From JALHUB01 sp050010555 (lineage in GTDB: Bacteria > Chloroflexota > Dehalococcoidia > DSTF01 > JALHUB01), in the NCBI GenBank assembly GCA_050010555.1, contig JBEKKV010000058.1, positions 1 to 9,167 on the forward strand: a DNA stretch of 9,167 nucleotides, in the 5' to 3' direction. The first letter of the stretch is position 1. Each line of letters begins with the position of its first letter. Below are positions 1-6,122 of the stretch, in pieces. The notes beneath the pieces were generated by a model. The model did not search any database, had not been told where the DNA came from, and was given only the letters and a program-made list of their open reading frames with translations. The position numbers were made by a program, and so were the translations under genes.

Positions 1-115
1 TGCGGAATTGCCGCATGAGGACAGAGGCCGATTGCGCGATGCGCCCCTGACGGTAGAGCAAGTGCTAGAGGACATTCTACCTGCAACACAAAGGGGGACA
101 TTCTAGCTGCTACCC
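1..115. mobile_element. Possible terminal region of an insertion sequence
   Basis: A 15-nt motif, GGACATTCTACCTGC (70-84), recurs as GGACATTCTAGCTGC (96-110) with one mismatch and a 26-nt period, followed by a change of sequence character. Closely spaced direct repeats of this kind, carrying GGGGACATT, are typical of the ends of IS21-like and similar elements, so this may be the outer end of an element lying left of the window. One frame (2-106) is open up to a TAG inside the second repeat and could be the end of a coding region, but I do not recognise it. No transposase is visible. The element assignment is inference and weak. Confidence 0.25.
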
Positions 116-144
116 TACACCTTCTCGTTGGCGAGTGGCGAAGG

Positions 145-174
145 CGTCCCGCGCGTGCAGAGCATCGCGGGACG
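145..174 (-). terminator. Stem-loop behind the PIN toxin gene, possible terminator
   Basis: CGTCCCGCG (145-153) is perfectly complementary to CGCGGGACG (166-174), giving a 9-bp GC-rich stem with a 12-nt loop. It starts 12 nt after the stop codon of the leftward toxin gene. There is no T-run on the leftward side, so it is not a classical intrinsic terminator; it may act with Rho or protect the 3' end of the mRNA. Confidence 0.35.
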
Positions 175-189
175 GCGCGAGTTGGGCTA
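174..189. repeat. 16-nt direct repeat, left copy (flanks the TA module)
   Basis: GGCGCGAGTTGGGCTA occurs here and identically, in the same orientation, at 1041-1056. The left copy overlaps the end of the downstream stem-loop and the toxin stop codon (the final CTA is the TAG stop read leftward). The right copy lies beyond the antitoxin promoter, so the pair brackets the toxin-antitoxin operon. Whether this is a duplication made on insertion or a dispersed genomic repeat cannot be decided from the window. Confidence 0.5.
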
Positions 190-612
190 TGGGGAGGTCG
201 AAAGGACGGCAGCGAAGCGAGCAGGCGTGACGATCTCGATGCCTTCGTAGCTGCCCAGGTCGAGAAGGTGCCGGTCGCCGGAGACGATGTAATCGGCTCC
301 AGCCTCGGCCGCGGCCTCAAGCACGCGGTTGTCGGCAGGATCAGCGCCGATTAGCTTTAACGCCTTGCCTGGCGCCACGATCATCGCGCTCTCGCCCAGG
401 GCGACGACAAACGCGCGTCGCTCGGCCTCGGACCAGCCCAAACGCTTGGCGATTCGCGGACGCGCCAGGACCGCATCGAGCTCGCTCAGGAGCGGCAGGG
501 AGATGACGATCTGGAAGGAGCCGTTGCGCCAGGCCCGCAATATCGAACCGGGCGGCCCCGCGTCGCTCAGGACGGCGCTGACGAGCACGTTCGTGTCGAG
601 GACGGCTCTCAT
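187..612 (-). CDS. PIN-domain ribonuclease toxin (COG1569-like) of a type II toxin-antitoxin system
   Basis: A 141-residue protein with the layout of a single PIN domain. The N-terminus MRAVLDTNVLVSAVL carries the first acidic metal ligand (Asp6). Glu44 sits in the LLSELDAVL helix, Asp94 in the DPADNRVLEAA segment and Asp113 in SGDRHLLDL; together they form the expected acidic Mg2+/Mn2+ site of PIN RNases. Family members cleave RNA (in VapC toxins, often tRNA or rRNA) when released from the antitoxin; the target here cannot be told from sequence. It starts with ATG only 2 nt after the stop of the upstream Phd/YefM gene, so the two are almost certainly co-transcribed and translationally coupled, antitoxin first. 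Length is normal for the family and no key residue is missing, so the toxin looks intact. Confidence 0.88.
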   Translation of the reverse strand: MRAVLDTNVLVSAVLSDAGPPGSILRAWRNGSFQIVISLPLLSELDAVLARPRIAKRLGWSEAERRAFVVALGESAMIVAPGKALKLIGADPADNRVLEAAAEAGADYIVSGDRHLLDLGSYEGIEIVTPARFAAVLSTSP

Positions 613-614
613 GC

Positions 615-902
615 TCAGCGAGGACTGCTGCCGCGTCGACCCCTCGCCTCGCGGACTGCTGCCTGCACGTCCCGTTCGATCTCATCGTAAGGAACGTTCT
701 TGTTGCGCTCCCAGGTCTTCTCGACGAGCTCGAACAGCCGCTCGCGGCTACGCTCCATCGCCTGATAGCGCTCGGCTGGGACGACGACCGCCATCGGCTT
801 GCCGGCTCGCTCGATGACGACCTCGTCGCCGCGATAGTAGACGCTCTCGAGGATCTCTCCGAGTTTCTTGCGCGCCTCGACGGCGGATATCTTGCGTTTC
901 AT
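615..902 (-). CDS. Phd/YefM-family antitoxin
   Basis: A 95-residue protein. The N-terminal part (KISAVEARKKLGEILESV, about residues 4-21) followed by GDEVVIERAGKPMAVVVPAERYQAM (about 25-49, strands and a helix) is the typical Phd/YefM DNA-binding and dimerisation fold. The C-terminal half (about 50-95) is charged and rich in Arg and Glu, as expected for the flexible toxin-binding tail. The ATG start is supported by a GAGG ribosome site 8 nt upstream. It is the first gene of the leftward operon with the PIN toxin. Antitoxins of this family usually bind the operon promoter and repress it, more strongly in complex with toxin; a dyad overlapping the -10 box (932-953) is a candidate operator. Family assignment is confident; the autoregulation is inferred. 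Confidence 0.88.
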   Translation of the reverse strand: MKRKISAVEARKKLGEILESVYYRGDEVVIERAGKPMAVVVPAERYQAMERSRERLFELVEKTWERNKNVPYDEIERDVQAAVREARGRRGSSPR

Positions 903-931
903 CGGTTGTGCCTCTCCCCTTCAACCATATC

Positions 932-953
932 GATCACTACAATTATAACGATC
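932..953. promoter_or_regulatory. Candidate operator dyad over the TA promoter -10 box
   Basis: A 22-bp interrupted dyad centred between 942 and 943: GATC at both outer ends (932-935 and 950-953), TA/TA half-sites inside, and AATT at the centre (941-944). It overlaps the -10 hexamer and the probable transcription start of the leftward toxin-antitoxin operon, which is where Phd/YefM antitoxins usually bind. Symmetry is partial (14 of 22 positions), so this is a candidate only. Confidence 0.4.
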
Positions 954-969
954 ATGGTGCCGATGTCAA
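942..969 (-). promoter_or_regulatory. Near-ideal sigma70-type promoter of the toxin-antitoxin operon
   Basis: Read leftward, TTGACA (964-969) and TATAAT (942-947) both match the vegetative consensus exactly and are separated by 16 bp. The predicted start near 935 leaves a leader of about 33 nt before the antitoxin ATG. The surrounding 60 bp is distinctly more AT-rich than the rest of the window. Confidence 0.8.
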
Positions 970-1000
970 TCAGGGCCAGGTTGGTGCAGCAAGCGTGCGA

Positions 1001-1028
1001 GGGCGGGCACAGGGGCCCGCCCCTACAG
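1001..1028. repeat. REP-like stem-loop followed by CTACAG
   Basis: GGGCGGGC (1001-1008) pairs perfectly with GCCCGCCC (1015-1022), an 8-bp stem with a 6-nt loop, followed by CCTACAG. Compact GC palindromes of this kind are commonly dispersed through intergenic DNA. It lies between the divergent toxin-antitoxin and aconitase promoters. A second palindrome with the same CTACAG tail lies at 1141-1167. Confidence 0.5.
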
Positions 1029-1040
1029 AGAACGCGGAGG

Positions 1041-1056
1041 GGCGCGAGTTGGGCTA
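1041..1056. repeat. 16-nt direct repeat, right copy
   Basis: Identical to 174-189 in sequence and orientation. This copy contributes the TTGGGC that serves as the probable -35 box of the aconitase promoter; the left copy is not followed by a -10 box. Confidence 0.5.
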
Positions 1057-1077
1057 AAGGGCCGGCAGACGTATAAT
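1049..1077 (+). promoter_or_regulatory. Probable promoter of the aconitase gene
   Basis: TTGGGC (1049-1054, three of six consensus bases) is followed after 17 bp by a perfect TATAAT (1072-1077). Transcription would begin near 1084, giving a leader of about 115 nt that contains the 1141-1162 stem-loop. The -10 box and the spacing are strong; the -35 is moderate. Confidence 0.6.
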
Positions 1078-1140
1078 TGGCTCTGACAGCGTGCCGAAAA
1101 GGGGCGGCTATTCTCGCGGGAGGCCTGGGGCACGCGCGCC

Positions 1141-1174
1141 GCCGAGACTGGAAAGTCTCGGCTACAGGGTTTTT
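1141..1174 (+). repeat. REP-like stem-loop in the aconitase leader, possible attenuator
   Basis: GCCGAGACT (1141-1149) pairs perfectly with AGTCTCGGC (1154-1162) around a GGAA tetraloop, followed by TACAGGG and then TTTTT (1170-1174). The stem and T-run resemble an intrinsic terminator, but the T-run begins 7 nt after the stem, which is far. It may be a dispersed palindromic repeat inserted in the leader, or a weak attenuator or mRNA-stability element for acn. It also overlaps the upstream in-frame extension of the acn reading frame, which argues against a start at 1091. Confidence 0.5.
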
Positions 1175-1198
1175 CAGTTTCCCCCTCGGAGCCAACTC

Positions 1199-3127
1199 AT
1201 GGGAAAGAGCCTGACGCAGAAGATCATCGAGGAGCACCTCGTCGAGGGCGAGGCCGTCGTCGGCAGCGAGATCGCGCTACGCATCGACCAGACGCTGACG
1301 CAGGACGCGACGGGCACGATGGCCTACCTTCAGTTCGAGGCGATGGGCATCCCCCGCGTCCGCACGAAGCTGTCGGTCAGCTACGTCGACCACAACATGC
1401 TGCAGACAGGCTTCGAGAACTCGGACGATCACCGCTTCCTCCAGAGCTTCGCCGCCAAACACGGCATCTACTTCTCGCGCCCCGGAAACGGCATCTGCCA
1501 CCAGGTGCACCTGGAGCGCTTCAGCGCGCCCGGCGAGACGCTGCTGGGCTCCGACAGCCATACGCCGATGTGCGGCGGCGCGGGCATGCTGGCGATGGGC
1601 GCCGGCGGCCTGGACGTGGCGATGGCGATGGCGGGGGAGCCGTTCCGGCTGATGATGCCGCGGGTGGTGCGAGTTGAGCTGAAGGGCAGGCTGCCGCCGT
1701 GGGTCCTGGCGAAGGACGTCATTCTGGAGATGCTGCGCCGTCTGAGCGTGAAGGGCGGCGTCGGCAAGGTGTTCGAGTACGCCGGCGAGGGAGCCGCTGC
1801 GCTCAGCGTGCCCGGACGCGCGATCATCACGAACATGGGCGCCGAGCTGGGCGCTACAAGCTCGATCTTCCCGAGCGACGAACATACACGCGAGTACCTG
1901 CGGGCGCAGAAGCGCGAGGAAGCCTGGAAGCCGCTGTCGCCGGACGCGGACGCGGAGTACGACGAGGTGATGGAGCTGGACCTGTCGGCGCTGGAGCCGC
2001 TTATCGCGGTGCCGTCGAGCCCGGACGCCGTGGTGCCGGTGCGCGAGGTCGCGGGGATGGAGGTCGGCCAGGTCGTTATCGGCAGTTGCACGAACTCGTC
2101 GTACCTGGACCTGATGGCCGTGGCGGCGATCGTGAAAGGCAAGGTGATCTCGCCGTCGGTGAACGCGTCGATCAATCCGGGTACGCGGCAGGTGATGCTG
2201 ATGCTGGCGGAGAACGGGGCGCTAGCCGATCTGATTGCGGCAGGATTTCGGGTCCTGGAGTCGTCGTGCGGGCCGTGCATCGGGATGGGGCAGTCGCCGG
2301 CGACGGGCAGCGTGTCGCTGCGAACGTTCAATCGCAACTTTCCAGGTCGAAGCGGGACCATGGGCGACCGCGTCTATCTGTGCAGCCCGCTTGTCGCGGC
2401 GGCGTCGGCCCTTAGCGGCGTCGTGACGGATCCGCGGGCCCTGGGTGACGCGCCGCACATCGTCGTGCCGGCCGGGTTCAAGGTGGACGACCGCATGATC
2501 ATCGCGCCGCCGAAAGAGGGCGAGCGCGTCGAGGTCGTCCGCGGTCCGAACATCAAGCCGCTGCCGCGCGGCGAGCCGCTGCCGGAGACGCTGCGGGCAA
2601 GCGTCGTCCTCAAGGTGGCGGATGATATCACGACCGATCACATCATGCCAGCGGGGTCGAAGCTGCTGCCGCTGCGGTCCAATATCCCGGCGATGGCGGA
2701 GCACGTGTTCGAGCAGGTGGACGCGGATTTCGCGCGTCGGGCGAGGGACGCAGGCAGCTCGATTGTCGTCGGGGGCAGCAACTACGGGCAGGGGTCGAGC
2801 CGCGAGCACGCCGCGTTGGCGCCGATGTACCTGGGGCTGCGCGCCGTGCTGGCGAAGTCGTTCGCGCGGATCCATCGCGCTAACCTGGTGAACGTGGGGA
2901 TCCTGCCGCTCGTATTCGTCGACGAGGCCGACTACGACCGCATCGAGCAGGGCGACGAGCTGGAGATTCCGGACGCGCGCGGCGCCGTCGAGCGGGGCGA
3001 GACGGTGCGGATCCGCAATCGCACGCGGGGGTACGAGTTCGAGGCGCGGCACGGGTTGTCGGCGCACCAGGCGCGGGTGCTGCTGGCCGGCGGACGGTTG
3101 AGTTATGTGAAGTCGCTGCAGGGATGA
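1199..3127 (+). CDS. acn: Aconitate hydratase, Aquifex-type
   Basis: A 642-residue aconitase that interconverts citrate and isocitrate through cis-aconitate in the cytosol using a [4Fe-4S] cluster. The N-terminus GKSLTQKIIEEHLVEGEAVV and the run RIDQTLTQDATGTMAYLQFEAMG are characteristic of the short Aquifex-type family, clearly shorter than the roughly 890-residue AcnA type. GSDSHT (residues 117-122) carries an active-site His. Cluster ligands are Cys297 (GSCTNSS) and Cys357/Cys360 (SSCGPCIGMGQSP). TTDHIMPAG opens the C-terminal swivel domain, where GGSNYGQGSSREHA (from about 525, Arg535) binds substrate. The frame is open from an ATG at 1091, but I chose the ATG at 1199: it has GGAG 7 nt upstream, gives the family N-terminus at once, and the extra 36 residues would be coded by a palindromic repeat. 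It is first in the rightward TCA group and is followed within 5 nt by the tandem repeat array. Homoaconitase/LeuC activity is less likely given the TCA neighbours. Confidence 0.93.
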   Translation: MGKSLTQKIIEEHLVEGEAVVGSEIALRIDQTLTQDATGTMAYLQFEAMGIPRVRTKLSVSYVDHNMLQTGFENSDDHRFLQSFAAKHGIYFSRPGNGICHQVHLERFSAPGETLLGSDSHTPMCGGAGMLAMGAGGLDVAMAMAGEPFRLMMPRVVRVELKGRLPPWVLAKDVILEMLRRLSVKGGVGKVFEYAGEGAAALSVPGRAIITNMGAELGATSSIFPSDEHTREYLRAQKREEAWKPLSPDADAEYDEVMELDLSALEPLIAVPSSPDAVVPVREVAGMEVGQVVIGSCTNSSYLDLMAVAAIVKGKVISPSVNASINPGTRQVMLMLAENGALADLIAAGFRVLESSCGPCIGMGQSPATGSVSLRTFNRNFPGRSGTMGDRVYLCSPLVAAASALSGVVTDPRALGDAPHIVVPAGFKVDDRMIIAPPKEGERVEVVRGPNIKPLPRGEPLPETLRASVVLKVADDITTDHIMPAGSKLLPLRSNIPAMAEHVFEQVDADFARRARDAGSSIVVGGSNYGQGSSREHAALAPMYLGLRAVLAKSFARIHRANLVNVGILPLVFVDEADYDRIEQGDELEIPDARGAVERGETVRIRNRTRGYEFEARHGLSAHQARVLLAGGRLSYVKSLQG

Positions 3128-3131
3128 GAAC

Positions 3132-3405
3132 GAGGGCCGAGCGAAGCGAGGCCACCCAGATGGCAGGCAGATACTTCGTTGATCGTCTGACGTCGATGCG
3201 TCGAAGTCGTTGCGACTGGTGCAACCGGAGGGAGGGCCGAGCGAAGCGAGGCCACCCAGATGGTAGGCAGACGCTTCGTTGATCGTCTGACGTCGATGCG
3301 TCGAAGTCGTCGCGACTGGCGCAACCGGAGGGAGGGCCGAGCGAAGCGAGGCCACCCGGATGGCAGGCAGACGCCGCTTGGTCGTCGGACGTCGATGCGT
3401 AGAAA
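3132..3405. repeat. 100-bp tandem repeat array, 2.7 copies, between acn and mdh
   Basis: Units begin at 3132, 3232 and 3332, an exact 100-bp period. Units 1 and 2 differ at 5 of 100 positions; unit 3 is conserved over its first 45 bases or so, then drifts and loses a base before the mdh ribosome site. Each unit starts with GAG and then GGCCGAGCGAAGCGAGGCC (3135-3153, 3235-3253, 3335-3353), which is identical in all three. That 19-mer folds on itself: a GGCC/GGCC stem, tandem G.A pairs, and a GCGAAGC mini-hairpin with a GAA loop. Because 100 is not a multiple of 3, each copy falls in a different frame, so the array is not coding. It fills nearly all of the 309-bp gap between acn and mdh; no promoter is evident in it. 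Confidence 0.9.
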
Positions 3406-3436
3406 GCATCACAATCAGCGTTACAGGAGGTGAACG

Positions 3437-4363
3437 TTGCGAAGTAAAGTAACGATTGTCGGGGCGGGACAGACGGGCGGCGCGATGGCGCGCGAGCTCG
3501 CCCCCAAGGGCATCGCGGACATTGTGCTGCTGGACGTCGCGGAGGGGATACCGCAGGGGAAGGCGCTGGACATGTCGCAGGCGGCGCCCGTCGTCGGCTT
3601 CGACTGCAAGATCGTCGGGACGAACGATTGGAAGGATGCGGCGGCTTCCGACATCATCATCATCACTTCCGGCAAGCCGCGGCTGCCGGGCATGAGCCGC
3701 GACGACCTGGTGACGGCAAACACGGAGATCGTCAAGTCGGTGGTGCAGCAGGCGATAGCGCAGTCGCCCAAGGCGATCATTATCGTCTTCGTCAACCCGC
3801 TGGACGTGATGTGCTACGTGGCGAAGAAGATCAGCGGCTTTCCCCGCGAGCGCGTCTTCGGCCAGTCGGGCGTGCTGGACGCGGCGCGGTTCCGGACGTT
3901 CATCGCCCGCGAGCTCGACGTGTCGACGGCGGACGTGCAGGCGTATGTGCTGGGCGGCCACGGCGACGACATGGTGCCGCTGGTACGCCACACGACGGTC
4001 TGCGGCATCCCGATCTCGGAGCTGATGCCGGCGGAGCGCATCGCGGCGCTCGTCGAGCGGACGCGCAAGGGCGGCGGGGAGATCGTCAACCTGCTGAAGA
4101 CGGGCAGCGCCTACTACGCGCCGGCGGCGGCGACAATCCAGATGGTGGAGTCGGTGCTGCTGGACCGCAAGCGGGTGATGCCGTGCTCGGTGTTCCTGGA
4201 GGGCGAGTTTGGCGTCAGCGGGATCTTCATGGGCGTGCCGGTAAAGCTGGGCGCCCGCGGAATCGAGCAGATCATCGAGATCGAGCTGACGGACGACGAA
4301 CGGGCGATGTTCGAGCGGTCGGCGGCGTCGGTGCGGGAAGTGACGAAGGTAACGGGGCTGTAG
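3437..4363 (+). CDS. mdh: NAD-dependent malate dehydrogenase, LDH-like type
   Basis: A 308-residue cytosolic enzyme oxidising malate to oxaloacetate with NAD+. GAGQTGG (residues 9-15) is the Rossmann glycine motif and Asp33 at the end of the second strand favours NAD over NADP. In the mobile loop GKPRLPGMSRDD, Arg82 occupies the position that distinguishes malate from lactate dehydrogenase (Gln in LDH), and Arg88 is the second substrate arginine. Asn120 (VNPLD), Asp148, Arg151 and the catalytic His175 (GGHGDDMVPL) are all present. The start is a TTG with a near-ideal AGGAGGTG ribosome site beginning 12 nt upstream, giving MRSKVTIVGAG, the normal family N-terminus; no ATG is suitably placed. 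Length is normal. It is preceded by the tandem repeats and followed by a stem-loop before fumA, with which it shares a pathway step (fumarase makes its substrate). Confidence 0.95.
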   Translation: MRSKVTIVGAGQTGGAMARELAPKGIADIVLLDVAEGIPQGKALDMSQAAPVVGFDCKIVGTNDWKDAAASDIIIITSGKPRLPGMSRDDLVTANTEIVKSVVQQAIAQSPKAIIIVFVNPLDVMCYVAKKISGFPRERVFGQSGVLDAARFRTFIARELDVSTADVQAYVLGGHGDDMVPLVRHTTVCGIPISELMPAERIAALVERTRKGGGEIVNLLKTGSAYYAPAAATIQMVESVLLDRKRVMPCSVFLEGEFGVSGIFMGVPVKLGARGIEQIIEIELTDDERAMFERSAASVREVTKVTGL

Positions 4364-4390
4364 GCGACGACGTTCGGAGCGTGGTGTTGA

Positions 4391-4414
4391 GGGCGCTCGG
4401 CAACCCGAGCGCCC
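4391..4414 (+). terminator. Strong stem-loop between mdh and fumA
   Basis: GGGCGCTCGG (4391-4400) is perfectly complementary to CCGAGCGCCC (4405-4414) with a 4-nt CAAC loop; it begins 28 nt after the mdh stop. No T-run follows, so it may protect the mdh mRNA end or terminate by a factor-dependent route. A second, imperfect hairpin (4451-4477: GATCG/CGATC outer, GTGC/GCAC inner, 3-nt bulge) lies before the fumA ribosome site. I see no convincing promoter in the 136-bp gap. Confidence 0.5.
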
Positions 4415-4499
4415 CGCGAACGCAGGCAAGACGCAAGAATTGCATCAAACGATCGGTGCCGGAAAGCACGTTCGATCCGGATATTAAGAAGGGCATTCT

Positions 4500-5345
4500 A
4501 TGAGAGACGTTCATGTTGACCAGATAAGCGAGAAGGTGGCGGAGCTCTTCGTCGATGCGACGCACAACCTGCCGGCGGACGTGGTCGCCGCGCTGGAGCG
4601 CGCCCGCGACAGCGAGGAGTCGCCTCTGGGACGGCAGGTGCTGGAGGAGATACTGGAGAATGCGAAGCTGGCCGCCGCGGAGATGATCCCGCTCTGTCAA
4701 GACACCGGCACGTCGGTTGTCTTCGTCGAGATCGGGCAGGAGGTGCATATCGCCGGCGGGGCGCTCGACGAGGCGGTGAACCGGGGCGTCGCGAAGGCGT
4801 ATACGGAAGGCTACCTGCGGAGGTCGATGGTGACGCAGCCGTTCTCCGCCCGCAAGAACACCGGCGACAACACGCCCGCCGTCGTTCACGTCGACCTCGT
4901 GCCCGGCGATGCGTTCAAGGTGAAGGTCATGCCCAAGGGCGGCGGCTGCGAGAACATGAGCCGGATGACGATCCTTCTGCCGGGCCAGGGACGCGAGGGC
5001 GTCGTCAATTTCGTGCTGCGGGCGGTGGAAGAGGCGAGCGGCAACCCGTGTCCGCCGCTGGTCCTCGGCGTCGGCATCGGCGGGACGGCGGAGCACTGCA
5101 TGCTGCTGGCGAAGAAGGCGATCACGCGTCGCGTCGGCATGCCGAACAGCGACACCGAGACCGCGGACCTGGAGCGCGAGCTGCTGGAGAAGGTGAACGC
5201 GCTCGGACTCGGGCCGCAGGCGGTCGGCGGCATCAACACGGCGCTGGCGGTGCACGTCGAGAGCTACCCGACGCACATCACCGCGCTGCCGGTCGCCGTC
5301 AACATGCAGTGCCACAGCGCCCGTGTGAAGGAAGCAGAGCTGTAG
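4500..5345 (+). CDS. fumA: Fumarate hydratase class I, alpha subunit (TtdA-like)
   Basis: A 281-residue subunit carrying the [4Fe-4S] cluster of a two-subunit class I fumarase, which adds water to fumarate to give L-malate. Three conserved cysteines stand in family motifs: Cys66 (MIPLCQDTGTSVVFVEIGQ), Cys150 (MPKGGGCENMSRM) and Cys200 (GVGIGGTAEHCMLLAKKA). FSARKNTGDNTPAVVHVDLVPG (about 115-136) is also typical. The ATG has AAGG 7 nt upstream. The beta subunit follows after 11 nt, so the pair must be co-translated. The same fold serves L-tartrate dehydratase; the malate dehydrogenase and aconitase next door favour fumarase. The gene symbol follows the fumA/fumB two-subunit usage, not the E. 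coli single-chain enzymes of the same names. Confidence 0.93.
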   Translation: MRDVHVDQISEKVAELFVDATHNLPADVVAALERARDSEESPLGRQVLEEILENAKLAAAEMIPLCQDTGTSVVFVEIGQEVHIAGGALDEAVNRGVAKAYTEGYLRRSMVTQPFSARKNTGDNTPAVVHVDLVPGDAFKVKVMPKGGGCENMSRMTILLPGQGREGVVNFVLRAVEEASGNPCPPLVLGVGIGGTAEHCMLLAKKAITRRVGMPNSDTETADLERELLEKVNALGLGPQAVGGINTALAVHVESYPTHITALPVAVNMQCHSARVKEAEL

Positions 5346-5356
5346 GGAGGAACGAC

Positions 5357-5971
5357 GTGAGCATTCCGATACGTCTGCCGCTTACCGACGAGGCGATTGC
5401 CGGACTCAAGGCCGGTGACCACGTGCGTCTGACCGGCGTTATCTACACCGCGCGCGACGCCGCCCACAAGCGGATCATCGAGGCGCTGGACAGGAACCAG
5501 CCGCTTCCGTTCGACATCCGCGGCCAGGTTGTCTACTACGTCGGGCCGACGCCGCCGCGTCCGGGCCGCGTTATCGGCGCCGCCGGACCGACGACGTCGA
5601 TGCGGTTGAACCCGTACACACCGCGACTCCTCGAAGCCGGGCTCAAGGGCGCCATCGGCAAGGGCGGCCGCGACCGCAAGACGCGAGAGGCGTTCAAGAA
5701 GAACCGCGCCGTCTACTTCCTGGCGGTCGGCGGAACGGGCGCGCTGCTATCGAAGCGGATCAAGAGCGCGGAGGTCGTCGCTTACGAGAACCTGGGCACG
5801 GAGGCGGTCCGCCGCCTGGAGGTGGAGGACTTCCCGGCCATCGTCGTTAACGACATCGAGGGGAACGACCTGCTGGAGCAAGGGAAGGCGCGCTACCAGC
5901 GTCGCGAGCGGCTGGGGAGCTACGTGCCGGTGGGAGAGAAAGCGGAGGGGTCGAACGGCGGCGGATCGTAG
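5357..5971 (+). CDS. fumB: Fumarate hydratase class I, beta subunit (TtdB-like)
   Basis: A 204-residue subunit that completes the two-chain class I fumarase with the preceding gene. LKAGDHVRLTGVIYTARDAAHKR (about 17-39) is the family signature for the swivel-type domain; YYVGPTPPRPGRVIGAAGPTTSMRL and the Lys-rich GAIGKGG segment that follow contribute substrate-binding residues. The frame is open upstream inside fumA, but the GTG at 5357 is chosen: GGAGG lies 6 nt before it and the protein starts SIPIRLPLTDEAI, as in homologues. The last residues (AEGSNGGGS) look like an added tail; a nearly identical tail ends the methyltransferase downstream. Confidence 0.92.
   Translation: MSIPIRLPLTDEAIAGLKAGDHVRLTGVIYTARDAAHKRIIEALDRNQPLPFDIRGQVVYYVGPTPPRPGRVIGAAGPTTSMRLNPYTPRLLEAGLKGAIGKGGRDRKTREAFKKNRAVYFLAVGGTGALLSKRIKSAEVVAYENLGTEAVRRLEVEDFPAIVVNDIEGNDLLEQGKARYQRRERLGSYVPVGEKAEGSNGGGS
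5942..5971 (+). repeat. Shared 3'-terminal gene sequence, copy 1
   Basis: The bases 5942-5965 match 6786-6809 at 21 of 24 positions, both in the same reading phase and each followed within 6 nt by a TAG stop. They code AEGSNGGGS here and AEGSNAGGS in the methyltransferase. The match may reflect a dispersed repeat or recombination at gene ends. Confidence 0.55.
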
Positions 5972-6122
5972 CGTCGACAAACCGGCGGCGGGAAATACCG
6001 AGCGCAGCGCGCAACAGGTCTTCGGTCGGCGCGCGTCAAGTTACGTCACCAGCCGGACTCACACCAACAAGTCGACCTTACGCAAACTCGTCGCGCTGGC
6101 TGATCCACAGCGCCGTGCCAGG

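Noticed and set aside
1141..1174. Riboswitch in the acn leader
   Set aside because: Only one simple hairpin is visible; no recognisable conserved aptamer core.
1091..1198. Upstream extension of aconitase (36 residues)
   Set aside because: Family N-terminus and a good ribosome site are at 1199; the extension is coded by a palindromic repeat.
3103..3324. Short leftward frames in the tandem repeats (with WVASLRSAL-like peptides)
   Set aside because: The 100-bp period shifts frame at every unit and there is no ribosome site; these are repeat-derived spurious peptides.
3132..3405. CRISPR array
   Set aside because: Units are 100 bp and similar along most of their length, with no short-repeat/unique-spacer pattern and no cas gene.
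2222..4429. A 735-codon leftward open frame
   Set aside because: It runs antisense through acn, the repeats and mdh, and is rich in Arg, His and Pro as expected for a shadow frame of GC-rich genes; both sense genes have complete catalytic motifs.
5048..5356. Fumarase beta subunit starting inside fumA
   Set aside because: The extra 103 residues are Arg/Gly/Ala-rich shadow sequence; GTG at 5357 has a GGAGG site and gives the family N-terminus.
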